From the NCBI GenBank assembly GCA_023399215.1, contig JAEWQJ010000022.1, positions 160,689-224,688 of the forward strand: a DNA stretch of 64,000 nt, given 5' to 3'. A program made the position numbers and the translations under genes. The notes below the pieces were generated by a model, which did not search any database, was not told where the DNA came from, and saw nothing but the letters and a program-made list of their open reading frames with translations. This DNA comes from Methanobacteriota archaeon (GTDB taxonomy: Archaea; Halobacteriota; Methanosarcinia; Methanosarcinales; Methanosarcinaceae). Positions within the stretch are counted from its first letter, which is position 1, and each line of letters opens with the position of its first letter. Shown here piece after piece: positions 18,338 through 26,454 of the stretch.

Positions 18338-18763
18338 ATGGTTATGACAGAAGACTGCCTTTTTTGCAGAATAATAGAGGGAAAAGTTCCTTCAGAGAAG
18401 GTATATGAAGATGCTGCCGTTTTTGCATTTCTTGATGTTTTTCCGGCAAGCGAAGGGCATACACTGGTAGCTCCTAAAAAACATTTCAGCAGGTTTACGG
18501 ATATGGATGCGGAAAGTGTTGCTTCGCTTTTTGAGGTTACAAGGAAGATTACGACTGCAGTCGAAAAGGCATTTTCGGCAGAAGGCTCAAACATCGGAAT
18601 CAATGATGGAAAAGTCGCCGGACAGGAAATTCCCCATGTACATGTACACGTTATTCCCAGGAGAAAAGGAGACGGTGGAAGAGGAATAAAATCAATAGTA
18701 TGGACTGAGCCTGATACTGCCAATCTGAAAGAAGTTGCGGAAAAGATCAGGAGAACGCTCTGA
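18338..18763 (+). CDS. HIT family nucleotide-binding hydrolase
   Basis: This 141-residue protein of the histidine-triad family has the signature HVHVHVIPR at about residues 97-105 and the N-terminal DCLFCRIIEGKVPSEKV with a Cys pair typical of Hint/HinT-like hydrolases. Members cleave AMP-linked phosphoramidates or adenylated intermediates. An ATG at 18344 is an alternative start. It stands alone between the structured region at 18.2 kb and the repeat at 18795. Confidence 0.9.
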   Translation: MVMTEDCLFCRIIEGKVPSEKVYEDAAVFAFLDVFPASEGHTLVAPKKHFSRFTDMDAESVASLFEVTRKITTAVEKAFSAEGSNIGINDGKVAGQEIPHVHVHVIPRRKGDGGRGIKSIVWTEPDTANLKEVAEKIRRTL

Positions 18764-18794
18764 AAAGAAAGACGGCTCAGAAAAAGAGAAGTAA

Positions 18795-18842
18795 TTCCCA
18801 GATAGAATATTTCCCAGATAGAATATTTCCCAGATAGAGTTT
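18795..18842. repeat. 16-bp tandem repeat TTCCCAGATAGAATAT, 3 copies
   Basis: Three consecutive copies at 18795-18810, 18811-18826 and 18827-18842; the last is diverged in its 3' end. Confidence 0.85.
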
Positions 18843-18968
18843 TCAATACGAAACGATAATATATTTTTCGAGAATATATTTTTTAGAATATAATGAATTT
18901 AAGGAACGACAGCAAACAGAACTGTTGTCAGAATCCTTCCGTTTCTCTTACTTTGGGGGGTAAGAATA

Positions 18969-19196
18969 ATGGCAGAAATGGAAATCGATGTTAGAGGGCA
19001 GACTTGTCCGGTTCCGCTGGTAGAGTGCAGAAAAGCCTTAAAGAAAGCCGCTCCAGGGGATCTTGTTATTGTGAAGGGGACACATCCGGCTTCAAAAAAG
19101 GAAATTCCTATGGCCTGCGAAGCAATGGGGCTCAAAGTGCTGGAGATTGAAGATAAGGAAGGAGGCAAAGAGTGGGAGATAAAAATCCGGAGATAA
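18969..19196 (+). CDS. tusA: TusA/SirA family sulfur carrier
   Basis: The 75-residue protein has the family motif QTCPVPLVECRKAL, where Cys in CPxP carries a persulfide. TusA proteins pass sulfur from a cysteine desulfurase or sulfide source to thiolation or cofactor pathways. It is followed after 12 nt by a DsrE-family gene, so the two form one transcription unit. A NifS-like gene and an IscU gene follow within 2 kb. GGGGGG precedes the ATG at normal spacing. Confidence 0.92.
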   Translation: MAEMEIDVRGQTCPVPLVECRKALKKAAPGDLVIVKGTHPASKKEIPMACEAMGLKVLEIEDKEGGKEWEIKIRR

Positions 19197-19208
19197 GCCG
19201 GAAGAGGA

Positions 19209-19634
19209 ATGAAAATGGGGGAAAAGACTGTCATTATCCTGCATAGCGGCGATATGGATAAGGTATACAGCGCACTTATAATTGCAAACGGAGCACTGGC
19301 AATGGGCATGGAAGCCTCCATATACTTTACCTTCTGGGGGCTAATGCGCTTGAAGAAAGGAGAGCTTGATAAGGGGCCACTCTCCAAAATGAATATGCTG
19401 GGGCTTGGCAGGCAGATGATTAAACAAAGAATGAATAAAGCCAATGTTGCTTCACTTGAAAGACTGATGAATGATTTCAAGGAACTTGGCGGAAAAATAA
19501 TCGCCTGCGAGATGACCATGGAAATTATGGGCTTGAGTAAAGAGGAGCTTCGAACGGAATGGATAGATGAATGGGGAGCTGTAGGTTCGTATATTCAGGA
19601 AGCACGGGATGCAAAAGTAACTCTCTTTATTTGA
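19209..19634 (+). CDS. DsrE/DsrF-like sulfur-relay protein
   Basis: The 141-residue protein belongs to the DsrE-like (DsrE2 type) fold: TVIILHSGDMDKVYSALIIANGAL is split between strand and helix in residues 6-29, and the GGKIIACEMTMEIMG segment (about 94-108) holds the single conserved Cys. These proteins accept persulfide from TusA. The gene is 12 nt downstream of tusA. The Met-rich loop at about 59-80 (SKMNMLGLGRQMIKQRMN) is typical of the peroxiredoxin-like DsrE2 subgroup. The TusA-DsrE pair is a minimal sulfur relay. Confidence 0.85.
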   Translation: MKMGEKTVIILHSGDMDKVYSALIIANGALAMGMEASIYFTFWGLMRLKKGELDKGPLSKMNMLGLGRQMIKQRMNKANVASLERLMNDFKELGGKIIACEMTMEIMGLSKEELRTEWIDEWGAVGSYIQEARDAKVTLFI

Positions 19635-19730
19635 AACTCTAATAAGTTATAGAATGAATTTAGAGTTTAAATTGCCACGCTAATGCGAATTTTCCCGTGA
19701 TTTGACCGATTTAGATGTATCATACTCAGA

Positions 19731-19805
19731 TAATAACTATCCAGAAATAATAACTATCCAGAAAAAACTATCCAGAAAAAACTATCCAGAAAAAAACTAT
19801 CCAGG
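19731..19805. repeat. Imperfect tandem repeat around AACTATCCAGA
   Basis: Five copies of AACTATCCAG separated by A-runs of differing length lie in the 280-bp gap between the DsrE-like and NifS-like genes. Confidence 0.75.
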
Positions 19806-19913
19806 AGATTATTGTCCCGGAAATTTATCGGATTAAAAGCCCAGGTTACTGAAAAATCTGAGATTTAACTGCAAAATCCAAAACTTGGTTATTTTAATGG
19901 GGAGGGAGAATAA

Positions 19914-21080
19914 ATATTTGAAAATGTAAAATATCTTGACAATGCCGCATGCACACGATTGGATGAGCGGGTACTCGAAGTAATGAAACCATATTTTTTT
20001 GATACCTATGCAGTTGCAACATCGGAATTTGGCTATTCTATGGGTATTGACGCAAAAGAAGCGCTCGAAAGGTCCCGCGAAAGCATAGCTTCAAAGCTCG
20101 ATGCAAACTCGGAAGAGCTGATCTTCACTTCAGGGTCTACTGAGTCAAGTAACACCGCACTTAAAGGCGTTGCCATGACTCTTAAAGAAAAGAAAGGAAA
20201 ACATGTTGTTGTCTCGAAAATAGAAGATTTTCCTGTACTTAATACAGCAAAAGCTCTCGAGAGACAGGGGTTTAGTGTTACTTACCTGAATGTTGATGCT
20301 GAAGGGTTTGTAGATCTCGAAGGTCTTAAAAATGCGATAACAAAAGAAACGGTTCTTGTTTCAATTCAACAGGGAAACCAGGAAATAGGAACAGTGCAGG
20401 ATTTGAAAGCTATCTCGGAAATATGTGAAGAAAAAGATGTGCTTCTGCACACGGATGCTACTCATAGCTTTACCCGGCTTCCCCTCAATGTAAAGGAACT
20501 GCCTGTAGACCTGATCACAATGTCCGCCCATACCATCCACGGCCCAAGAGGAATAGGTGCGCTTTACATCAGAAAAGACACCCCAATAACCAAACTCATG
20601 GACGGAGGTTTCCAGGAGTTTAATCTGAGGGCAGGAGTCGAAAATATTCCATCAGCCGTCGGTTTTGCAAAAGCTGTAGAGCTCGTAACCGAAGAGGAAA
20701 ACAGAAGGTTCAAAGAAATGAGAGATCGCGTAATTGATAAAGCCCTCTCCGAGATTCCGGATGTTACCCTCAATGGAAGCAGGGAAAAACGCCTGCCTCA
20801 GAACGCAAACCTGACATTCCATTATGTAGAAGGCGAATCCGTAACTTTGCATATGGATATGAGAGGTTTTGCAGTAAGCACGGGTTCAGCCTGTTTTAGC
20901 CGCTCCCTTGAAGCCAGCCATGTAATCAGGGGTATAGGAGGAGATCATGAGAGAGCACATGGTTCGGTACGCTTTACCTTTGGGCGCTATAATCACATTG
21001 AGGATGCTGATGCAGCAATCGAAGCAATGAGTGAGATAGTAGCAAGGCTCCGGGAAATAAGCCCACTTGCAAGAAAATGA
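19914..21080 (+). CDS. NifS/IscS-like class V aminotransferase fold protein lacking the PLP lysine
   Basis: The fold matches cysteine desulfurases over 389 residues: YLDNAACTR, TSGSTESSNTALKG, LHTDATHSF, GALYI, GGFQEFNLRAGVENIP and the mobile-loop STGSACFS with the persulfide Cys. Three residues that hold PLP differ. The Schiff-base Lys of S(G/A)HK is Thr (SAHTIHGPRG, codon ACC at 20532-20534). The stacking His of EH is Asp (KIEDFPV). The Gln of DxxQ is His. Normal desulfurase chemistry is therefore unlikely; a persulfide carrier or scaffold partner is my inference. The start is also odd: GGGGAGGGAG (19899-19908) precedes ATA at 19914, and the first standard codon (TTG 19959) would delete YLDNAACTR. 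iscU follows after 172 bp. Confidence 0.82.
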   Translation: MFENVKYLDNAACTRLDERVLEVMKPYFFDTYAVATSEFGYSMGIDAKEALERSRESIASKLDANSEELIFTSGSTESSNTALKGVAMTLKEKKGKHVVVSKIEDFPVLNTAKALERQGFSVTYLNVDAEGFVDLEGLKNAITKETVLVSIQQGNQEIGTVQDLKAISEICEEKDVLLHTDATHSFTRLPLNVKELPVDLITMSAHTIHGPRGIGALYIRKDTPITKLMDGGFQEFNLRAGVENIPSAVGFAKAVELVTEEENRRFKEMRDRVIDKALSEIPDVTLNGSREKRLPQNANLTFHYVEGESVTLHMDMRGFAVSTGSACFSRSLEASHVIRGIGGDHERAHGSVRFTFGRYNHIEDADAAIEAMSEIVARLREISPLARK

Positions 21081-21139
21081 ATGGAAAAAAGTGGGAAAAT
21101 AGCAAGGTGAAGCAGAATCCAGGCGATCACATAAGTCAA

Positions 21140-21243
21140 TCAGAGAATAAAGTCAAAGAATAAAGTCAAAGAATAAAGTCAGAAAATAAAATCAGAAAAT
21201 AAAATCAGAAAATATAGTCAGAGAATAAAATCAGAAAATATAA
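21140..21243. repeat. 13-bp tandem repeat TCAGAAAATAAAA, 8 copies
   Basis: Exact 13-bp periodicity runs from 21140 to 21243, ending at the GGTGAG ribosome site of the iscU gene. Copies vary as TCA(A/G)(A/G)AATA(A/T)A(G/A). Because it would lie in the leader, copy number could affect expression. Confidence 0.92.
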
Positions 21244-21252
21244 GGTGAGATA

Positions 21253-21888
21253 ATGAAGTTTCCTTACAGCCAAAAAGTACTGGAGCATTTCAAGAACCCG
21301 CACAACGTGGGAAAGATCGAGAACCCTGATGGAAAAGGTCTTGAAGGAAGCCCGGCTTGCGGAGACATGGTAGCGGTTTACATTAAGGTCAATCCTGATA
21401 CCAAGATTATTGAAGATATAAAATTCGAATCTTATGGCTGCGCCTCAAACATTGCTACGGGCTCGGTTATTACAGATATTGCGAAAGGAAAGACCCTTGA
21501 TGAGGCAAAGAAAATAACATGGAAACAGGCTTCAGAAGAACTTGGAGGGCTACCTCCGATCAAAGCCCACTGTTCAGTGCTTGCAGTTGAGGGCCTGCGG
21601 GCCGCAATCAAAGATTATGAAGAAAAACACGGGCTTATAACCGAGAAAGAGCCTACCACCGAAAAAGTTGTCAAGAGCAGGCTAAAGCACGTTATGAACC
21701 CCCTGACCGGCCTTGACATAATTCGTACAAACCTTATCCTGAAAACGAGCGTGGAAGACGGAGTTGTGAGAGTGGTTGTAGACCTGCCTGCAAACCATCA
21801 GTTTGCTCCAGCAATAAAAGAGGATATTATGGAAAAACTGGGGTCTTTATGGGATGTTGAAAGAGTTGATGTAGTGTTTACGGCCTGA
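21253..21888 (+). CDS. iscU: IscU/NifU scaffold fused to an FSCA (MIP18/DUF59-like) domain
   Basis: Residues 1-125 are an IscU domain with all three cluster-ligand cysteines: C36 in GSPACGDM (with Asp38), C63 in SYGCASN and C107 in LPPIKAHCS. Residues about 137-211 form a second domain (GLDIIRTNLIL, GVVRVVVDLPANHQFAPAI) resembling FSCA/MIP18 Fe-S assembly proteins. It would build and transfer Fe-S clusters. The fusion of scaffold and carrier-type domain is less common than stand-alone IscU. It is downstream of the NifS-like protein that lacks the PLP lysine, which raises the question of its sulfur source. Start: GGTGAG 5 nt before ATG. Confidence 0.87.
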   Translation: MKFPYSQKVLEHFKNPHNVGKIENPDGKGLEGSPACGDMVAVYIKVNPDTKIIEDIKFESYGCASNIATGSVITDIAKGKTLDEAKKITWKQASEELGGLPPIKAHCSVLAVEGLRAAIKDYEEKHGLITEKEPTTEKVVKSRLKHVMNPLTGLDIIRTNLILKTSVEDGVVRVVVDLPANHQFAPAIKEDIMEKLGSLWDVERVDVVFTA

Positions 21889-21980
21889 AAAGAATTTAGG
21901 TTCATATCAGGATTTCAGAAGAATAATAATACAAGACGGATAATAACGCATGTATAGAAATACCAGACGGGGAGAGGGGT

Positions 21981-22787
21981 ATGAGAGATAGAAAAGCCTA
22001 GTACTTATCTTTACTCACAGCAATCGCAGTTATCTTTTCAGGCTGTGCAATAGGGGAGTCCAAACCGCAGAAAGAAAATTCAGTTATTAAACCAGCTCAA
22101 GTGGAAACTTTTAGGGGAGAGAGTAGAAGCCTGGGCAACGGAACTGCTTATTCCTGGGTTATACTTGACAGAGAAGGGAATCCTTCATCAATAGGAATAA
22201 GCTTTACAGAATCAGCTATTCAAGGACTCCCAGAAGAGGAAATTACAGAGTATACACTTGCTCTGCCAGAAGAAGCTGCTTCCACAGCTTATAATCACAT
22301 TGGAATAGATTGGAACCCTCATGGGCACGAACCTAAGGGAATTTATGACAAGCCGCACTTTGACTTCCATTTTTACATGATAAGCCCTGAAGAGAGAGAT
22401 AAAATTACAGCATCTGGGGAAGATTGCAAGAACTTATCGAAAAAACCAGCCTCTGGATATATTCCGGAAGGATATGTTTCTACACCCGGAGGAGTGCCCA
22501 GAATGGGAGCGCACTGGATAGATCCAAGAGCACCCGAGTTTAATGGACAGCCTTTTAATGAGACTTTAATTTACGGGTTTTATGGAGGGAAAATGGTTTT
22601 TGTCGAGCCAATGGTTACAATAGCCTTCCTTAAGACAAAACCGGAAATAACAAAAGATCTTAAGCTGCCAAAATGCTATCCGACAACTGCATACTATCCG
22701 ATAAACTATTCTATAGGCTATAACGACACACGTAAGGAGTATACAGTGGCTCTTGTAGGTATGACTTTCAGGGGAAACCCAGCTTAA
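21981..22787 (+). CDS. Lipoprotein (DUF5602/TTHB210-like) with in-frame amber codon in the signal peptide
   Basis: A perfect ribosome site (GGGGAGAGGGGT) precedes ATG 21981. The frame reads M-R-D-R-K-A-TAG-Y-L-S-L-L-T-A-I-A-V-I-F-S-G-C, a classic lipoprotein signal with Cys as the lipidated residue, and continues without break to the mature domain. The only interruption is TAG at 21999-22001. The mature part (about 240 residues) has WNPHGHEP, DFHFYMI and TPGGVPRMGAHWID, which I tentatively match to DUF5602. Methanosarcina can read UAG as pyrrolysine, so a 268-residue product is possible; otherwise the gene is a pseudogene. TAG may derive from TGG (Trp). The first standard in-frame start after TAG (GTG 22101) would lose the signal. 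Confidence 0.75.
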
Positions 22788-22794
22788 AAATGGA

Positions 22795-22816
22795 GAGAGG
22801 AGTATTTTCTCCTCTC
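22795..22816 (+). terminator. Hairpin GAGAGGAG/CTCCTCTC after lipoprotein gene
   Basis: A perfect 8-bp stem with loop TATTTT lies 8 nt after the stop codon. The CTCTCAAATGA element in its right arm is then repeated several times downstream. Confidence 0.6.
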
Positions 22817-22915
22817 AAATGAATTTATTTTACTCTCAAAAGAGTTCATTACTTTCAAATGAGTTTATTCTTCTCTCAAATGAGTTTAGCTCCTCTCAAA
22901 TGAGTTTAGCTCAAG
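22809..22915. repeat. Degenerate repeats CTCTCAAATGAGTTTA
   Basis: Five to six imperfect copies of CTCTCAAATGAGTTTAGCT fill the gap between the convergent lipoprotein and FilR1-type regulator genes. Each copy has a small internal palindrome (CTCA..TGAG). The remaining spacer to 23123 shows nothing else. Confidence 0.75.
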
Positions 22916-23123
22916 TAAGCTCAGAGTTAATGAGCTCAGGTTGTGGAATATGTTCATTCGTTTTCCTATCCTAACACAGGTGTAACAGCCGATTAATAGG
23001 AATTTCATAGAATTCAGCTCGCTCAAAAAAGTTAATCTAGTGTTGAGATACAAGAAAAAACAACAAGGGAAATGCAAAGATCGAAATAAGTCTTATGAAT
23101 AAATTAAAAACGGAGAACAGATT

Positions 23124-24017
23124 TCACAATGTAGACAAAGATGAAGGTATGGACTTTGACCTTTCCTTATAATACATGAAAAGTTCCTCTCCCCATTTTA
23201 AAGCCTGAGGCTCAAAGGCAATTAGAAATCGGGTTGTCACTCTCCCTTTTTTGTCAAGTAAAGATAGGAAAAAGATTTTATCAGTTACGATCACTGATAT
23301 GGGTTTTAAGTCGCCTTCGTAGACCAGAAAATTATAATCCTTGCTGCAAAAAACATTTTTTATTTCTTTTTTATACTCAATCAAGGCTTTGTTAATAATA
23401 GGATTATTTGTTTTTAAAAGTGGAATATCAGAATGATATTCATTCTGGAAAGCCTCTAGAACTTTTCTTGTAACAATTGTTGTAGCTTCGATGTCTTTTT
23501 GAAGATACTCAAAAAGAAGTAAAAGAGAAAAAGGATGAAATATAGAAATAAAAGACATTATACGCTTCGAACTCATTAAATTCGTCATAATTTCATCTGG
23601 AATCCGGAAAACGTTTGAGAAATCCTGTTCTATAATTTTAACGTGGCCCAGTTCTCCGATTTTATTAAGAATGTGGAAAGGAATAGGGCTTACGTCGTGA
23701 TCAGACCAGAAGTCCAGATTTTCTTCATATACTGAAAGCGTATTCAGGAAAAACTCTGCATTCGAGGCAATCACTGCACCCATATCTGAGAGGGAGTATA
23801 TTCCATTATCTTCGAGAACAAGGCCCCAATCAGTTAATTTTTTAATTTGGGGAGTGATTGATTTCCAGGGAAAATCAAGCACATCTTTGATATCCTCACT
23901 GCTTTTTGGACCTTCTTCTCTAAGGAGCAAAAGAAGATTCTTTCTCTTTTCAGAAAGGAAAATAGTATCCAGAAGCGAAGATTTGGTTTCTACTCTGGTA
24001 TGTGCTTTCGATTTCAT
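23124..24017 (-). CDS. Winged-helix regulator with FilR1 domain (DUF1724 type)
   Basis: The 297-residue protein has an N-terminal ArsR-like winged helix (residues 12-80; LFLSEKRKNLLLLL-like helix, SSEDIKDVLDFPWKSITPQI, a wing at GLVLEDNGIYSL) and a C-terminal FilR1 domain (about 130-285). This architecture is expanded in Methanosarcinales, where several members control methyltransferase and methanogenesis genes (MsrA-F/MreA group). The target here is unknown; the nearest divergent gene is the cupredoxin-like protein 350 bp away. AGGTAAT precedes the ATG. Confidence 0.82.
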   Translation of the reverse strand: MKSKAHTRVETKSSLLDTIFLSEKRKNLLLLLREEGPKSSEDIKDVLDFPWKSITPQIKKLTDWGLVLEDNGIYSLSDMGAVIASNAEFFLNTLSVYEENLDFWSDHDVSPIPFHILNKIGELGHVKIIEQDFSNVFRIPDEIMTNLMSSKRIMSFISIFHPFSLLLLFEYLQKDIEATTIVTRKVLEAFQNEYHSDIPLLKTNNPIINKALIEYKKEIKNVFCSKDYNFLVYEGDLKPISVIVTDKIFFLSLLDKKGRVTTRFLIAFEPQALKWGEELFMYYKERSKSIPSSLSTL

Positions 24018-24364
24018 ATTACCTAATAATACTCTTGAAGGGATTATATAAATTCAATGAAAAGTTCTTATATTCAAGAGAAAAAACAGCAGTATAACTA
24101 TTTTCATTTATCGCTTTTAAAAAATGAATAATAACCGAAGTGCCAAAAGACCAGCATTTTTCAATTCAGTTTAGAATAGTCGGTCTAGAATGACCAAGAC
24201 TTTTTGCTTATTCTAAAGTGGTTTGCCTGGCAAAAACCTCGAGATTATTCCTACCACGTGAATAAAAATCACACCGTTTTGGCTATATGAAATGCATATC
24301 AAAGTTTAGAGTGGTAATTCCAAAAAGGAGTTCGATACAAAGCTGGAAAACTGGAGGTTTTAAG
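24018..24364. other. Divergent intergenic region
   Basis: This is the shared upstream region of the FilR1-type regulator and the cupredoxin-like gene. It is AT-rich with an imperfect inverted motif GGTCTAGAATGACC near 24181. No gene is seen. Confidence 0.45.
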
Positions 24365-25117
24365 ATGGAAAACCGTAATAAATCTATAATCTTTGCCTTG
24401 CTAATAGTGGCGCTTCTTATTACGTCAACAGGTTTTGCAGCGGCAAAAGAGGCAACAATAGTTGTAAAAAGTGCTGATACCCCTGCTAACAGAGTAGTTA
24501 TTTTCAGTGACTTTTCACCCGAGAAAATTGATATACACTCAGGTGAAAGTGTTACCTGGATTAACTTCAAGAAACCAAAAGCCCCAGTAGTGCTTGTAAG
24601 CGCTGACGAGCTTTGGGAAGAGACAACGTTGAACTATGGAAAAGCCTTTTCCTTTACTTTTGAAAACCCAGGAACATATTCTTTTACTCTTAAAGATAAT
24701 CCTGATGTAAAAGGAACAGTAACCGTACTTGCTGGCGAATCACAGAACGCAAGTTCAGAAAAATCTGTGGGAACAACAGTCACCGCAGAAAAAGCGCAGG
24801 TTCAGTCAAAACCAGAGTCCTCTATTAAAAATCTAGAGGTCAAGAATAAAGAAAACGTCAATAATAAAGAAAAGATAGCAATATATTCAACAACGCTTAC
24901 TCCAAGTCTCTTAGAAATTGAAAAAGGAAGCACGGTTTCGTGGGTAAACTACAAAAAGCCAAAAGGATCCTCAGTGCTTGTGAGTGAGAATGGCTTGTGG
25001 GAAAAACAAACTATTAACTACGGAAAAGCGTTTTCATATACGTTTGAAGATTCAGGAACCTACACATTCAGTCTGGAAGGAGTTCCAGAAGCAAAAACTA
25101 CTGTAGTAGTAAAGTAA
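24365..25117 (+). CDS. Secreted protein with two cupredoxin-like domains, no copper ligands
   Basis: The 250-residue protein starts at ATG 24365, with GGAGGT 6 nt upstream. A signal peptide (residues 1-25, TGFAAAKEA) is followed by two homologous cupredoxin-like domains at about 30-120 and 165-250. They share SPEKIDIHSGESVTWINFKKP / TPSLLEIEKGSTVSWVNYKKP-type strands and the LW(E)-NYGKAFS(F/Y)TFE motif. Type-1 copper sites need Cys and two His; neither repeat has Cys at that position, so electron transfer is unlikely. A Lys/Ser-rich linker joins the repeats. It may be a cell-surface binding or structural protein. Confidence 0.8.
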   Translation: MENRNKSIIFALLIVALLITSTGFAAAKEATIVVKSADTPANRVVIFSDFSPEKIDIHSGESVTWINFKKPKAPVVLVSADELWEETTLNYGKAFSFTFENPGTYSFTLKDNPDVKGTVTVLAGESQNASSEKSVGTTVTAEKAQVQSKPESSIKNLEVKNKENVNNKEKIAIYSTTLTPSLLEIEKGSTVSWVNYKKPKGSSVLVSENGLWEKQTINYGKAFSYTFEDSGTYTFSLEGVPEAKTTVVVK

Positions 25118-25390
25118 AAACAAATTTAACAAAAAAATTGGAAACGTTCAGATTAAAAAACCACATCAGGAAACCAAATTAAACAACGAAAAATATATTA
25201 CCTACGCAAATATAGAGAAATGTAAAAGAGATATATGGTAGTGGGGGGTTCTTAATTAGTTCATGAGTGCAATCAGCCAGTATAAGCAAGAATTAAGTAA
25301 ATAAGGGAATAGACAGGGGAATAAGTAACAATTATTTCTCAAAAACATTTATAACATTTTTATATTTACAACATTTTTTTAACATATCCC

Positions 25391-25874
25391 TTATAGGACT
25401 TGCTGAGGGCATTTCTTTTCACATTGCCCGCACTCCGTACATTTTCAAGCCTTGCCTTTAAGGCCACTGTATAAAAGTTTCTCTTTTTCTACTTTATCAA
25501 ACATCTCAGAATTATTAAAGTACTTAAAATATTCAGGAATTCCTGTATAACACATGAAGAAGATAAAAGTCTATGTAATCGGTCCTGAACTTAAAGCTGC
25601 TCGTTTAAGTAATGGCCCATATCCTCTCTGCTCGTAATTCCTCTCTGCTCGTAATAAGCCAGCCTGGAAGTTTTGTTGCAAGAACGAACTTTTCCCTGTA
25701 ACCGTCCTGAAGTGCCTTCCCAATAAGGAATTCAATCATACAACCCATGAAAAGATAGGCAGTATCGATATAATTGACGCCCTGACCTATAGCATAATGA
25801 GTCATATACAGCCTTTTCTTATCAATTTTTAAGTTCAATTTTTGAGTCTCAATTTTTGAGTCGTCGCCCCACAA
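25391..25874 (-). pseudogene. Relic of an aldo/keto reductase with C-terminal 4Fe-4S motif
   Basis: Two fragments of one gene remain on the minus strand. The N-terminal part (25605-25874) reads MWGDDSKIE, then YAIGQGVNYIDTAYLF, GKALQDGYREKFVLATKLP and REELRAERI, as in Fe-S aldo/keto reductases. The C-terminal part (25391-25540) reads EKLLYSGLKGKA, an in-frame TGA, then KCTECGQCEKKCPQ and a TAA stop. The catalytic barrel between them, roughly 200 residues, is missing. The gene is dead by internal deletion plus a stop codon. Confidence 0.8.
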
Positions 25875-26454
25875 GAGTAAGAAGCCAAATGGTGCCGAAT
25901 CCAGTTACTAAGATACTACTGCCTTTTTGACCAAGTTTTCTATATAGCATACACGTTTAACCCTTGTTTTAAAAGAAAAATCCACCCCAAAAGAAATTTT
26001 TACTACCTTTTCTCCAAGATAGGAGACAATACTTTGTGAGACTACGAACAGTATAAACATAAACAAAAGAAATTTGATAAAAGAATAAATTCGGGAAAAA
26101 TAGTAATAGAAAACTATATTAGAAATGTTAGGTTTCAATCTGAAACTAAAAATCTAGAGTTAAATCTGGAAAAAACGATGATGACAGGTATTATATAAAA
26201 AGAATCTAAAAATAAGAATGGGACCAGGTAGGAGAGAAGAAATACCTTTTAATGAGTTATAGCTTCGGGCACGTAGAGACGTGGTCTTTGATACTTAAAA
26301 AAAGAATATTTTAAATATGTCTGTTTCAATCTGGAGAAGTACAAGATCCAGCGTTTGATCAATCTCAATGAATGGAAAATCCAGATAGGAACAGATTTTA
26401 ATTATAAAAAATATACACAGAAATTCCACTCTGAATCCCTATGAAGGTGTATTT
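25875..26454. other. Intergenic region before the flippase operon
   Basis: This 580-bp AT-rich stretch has a TATA-like ATTATATAAAAAGAAT near 26188 that could drive the operon at 26455. A 76-codon minus-strand frame (25908-26138) shows no family features and is not called. Confidence 0.45.

Noticed and set aside
18899..19519. Minus-strand reading frame opposite tusA and the DsrE-like gene
   Set aside because: Shadow of two well-recognised genes; the product is low-complexity Ser/Ile/Pro.
22101..22787. Lipoprotein gene starting at GTG 22101
   Set aside because: This start has no ribosome site and would lose the signal peptide that is encoded in frame upstream, after a strong ribosome site at 21969-21980.
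25908..26138. 76-codon minus-strand frame before the flippase operon
   Set aside because: AT-driven Phe/Ile/Tyr-rich product, no ribosome site and no recognisable family.
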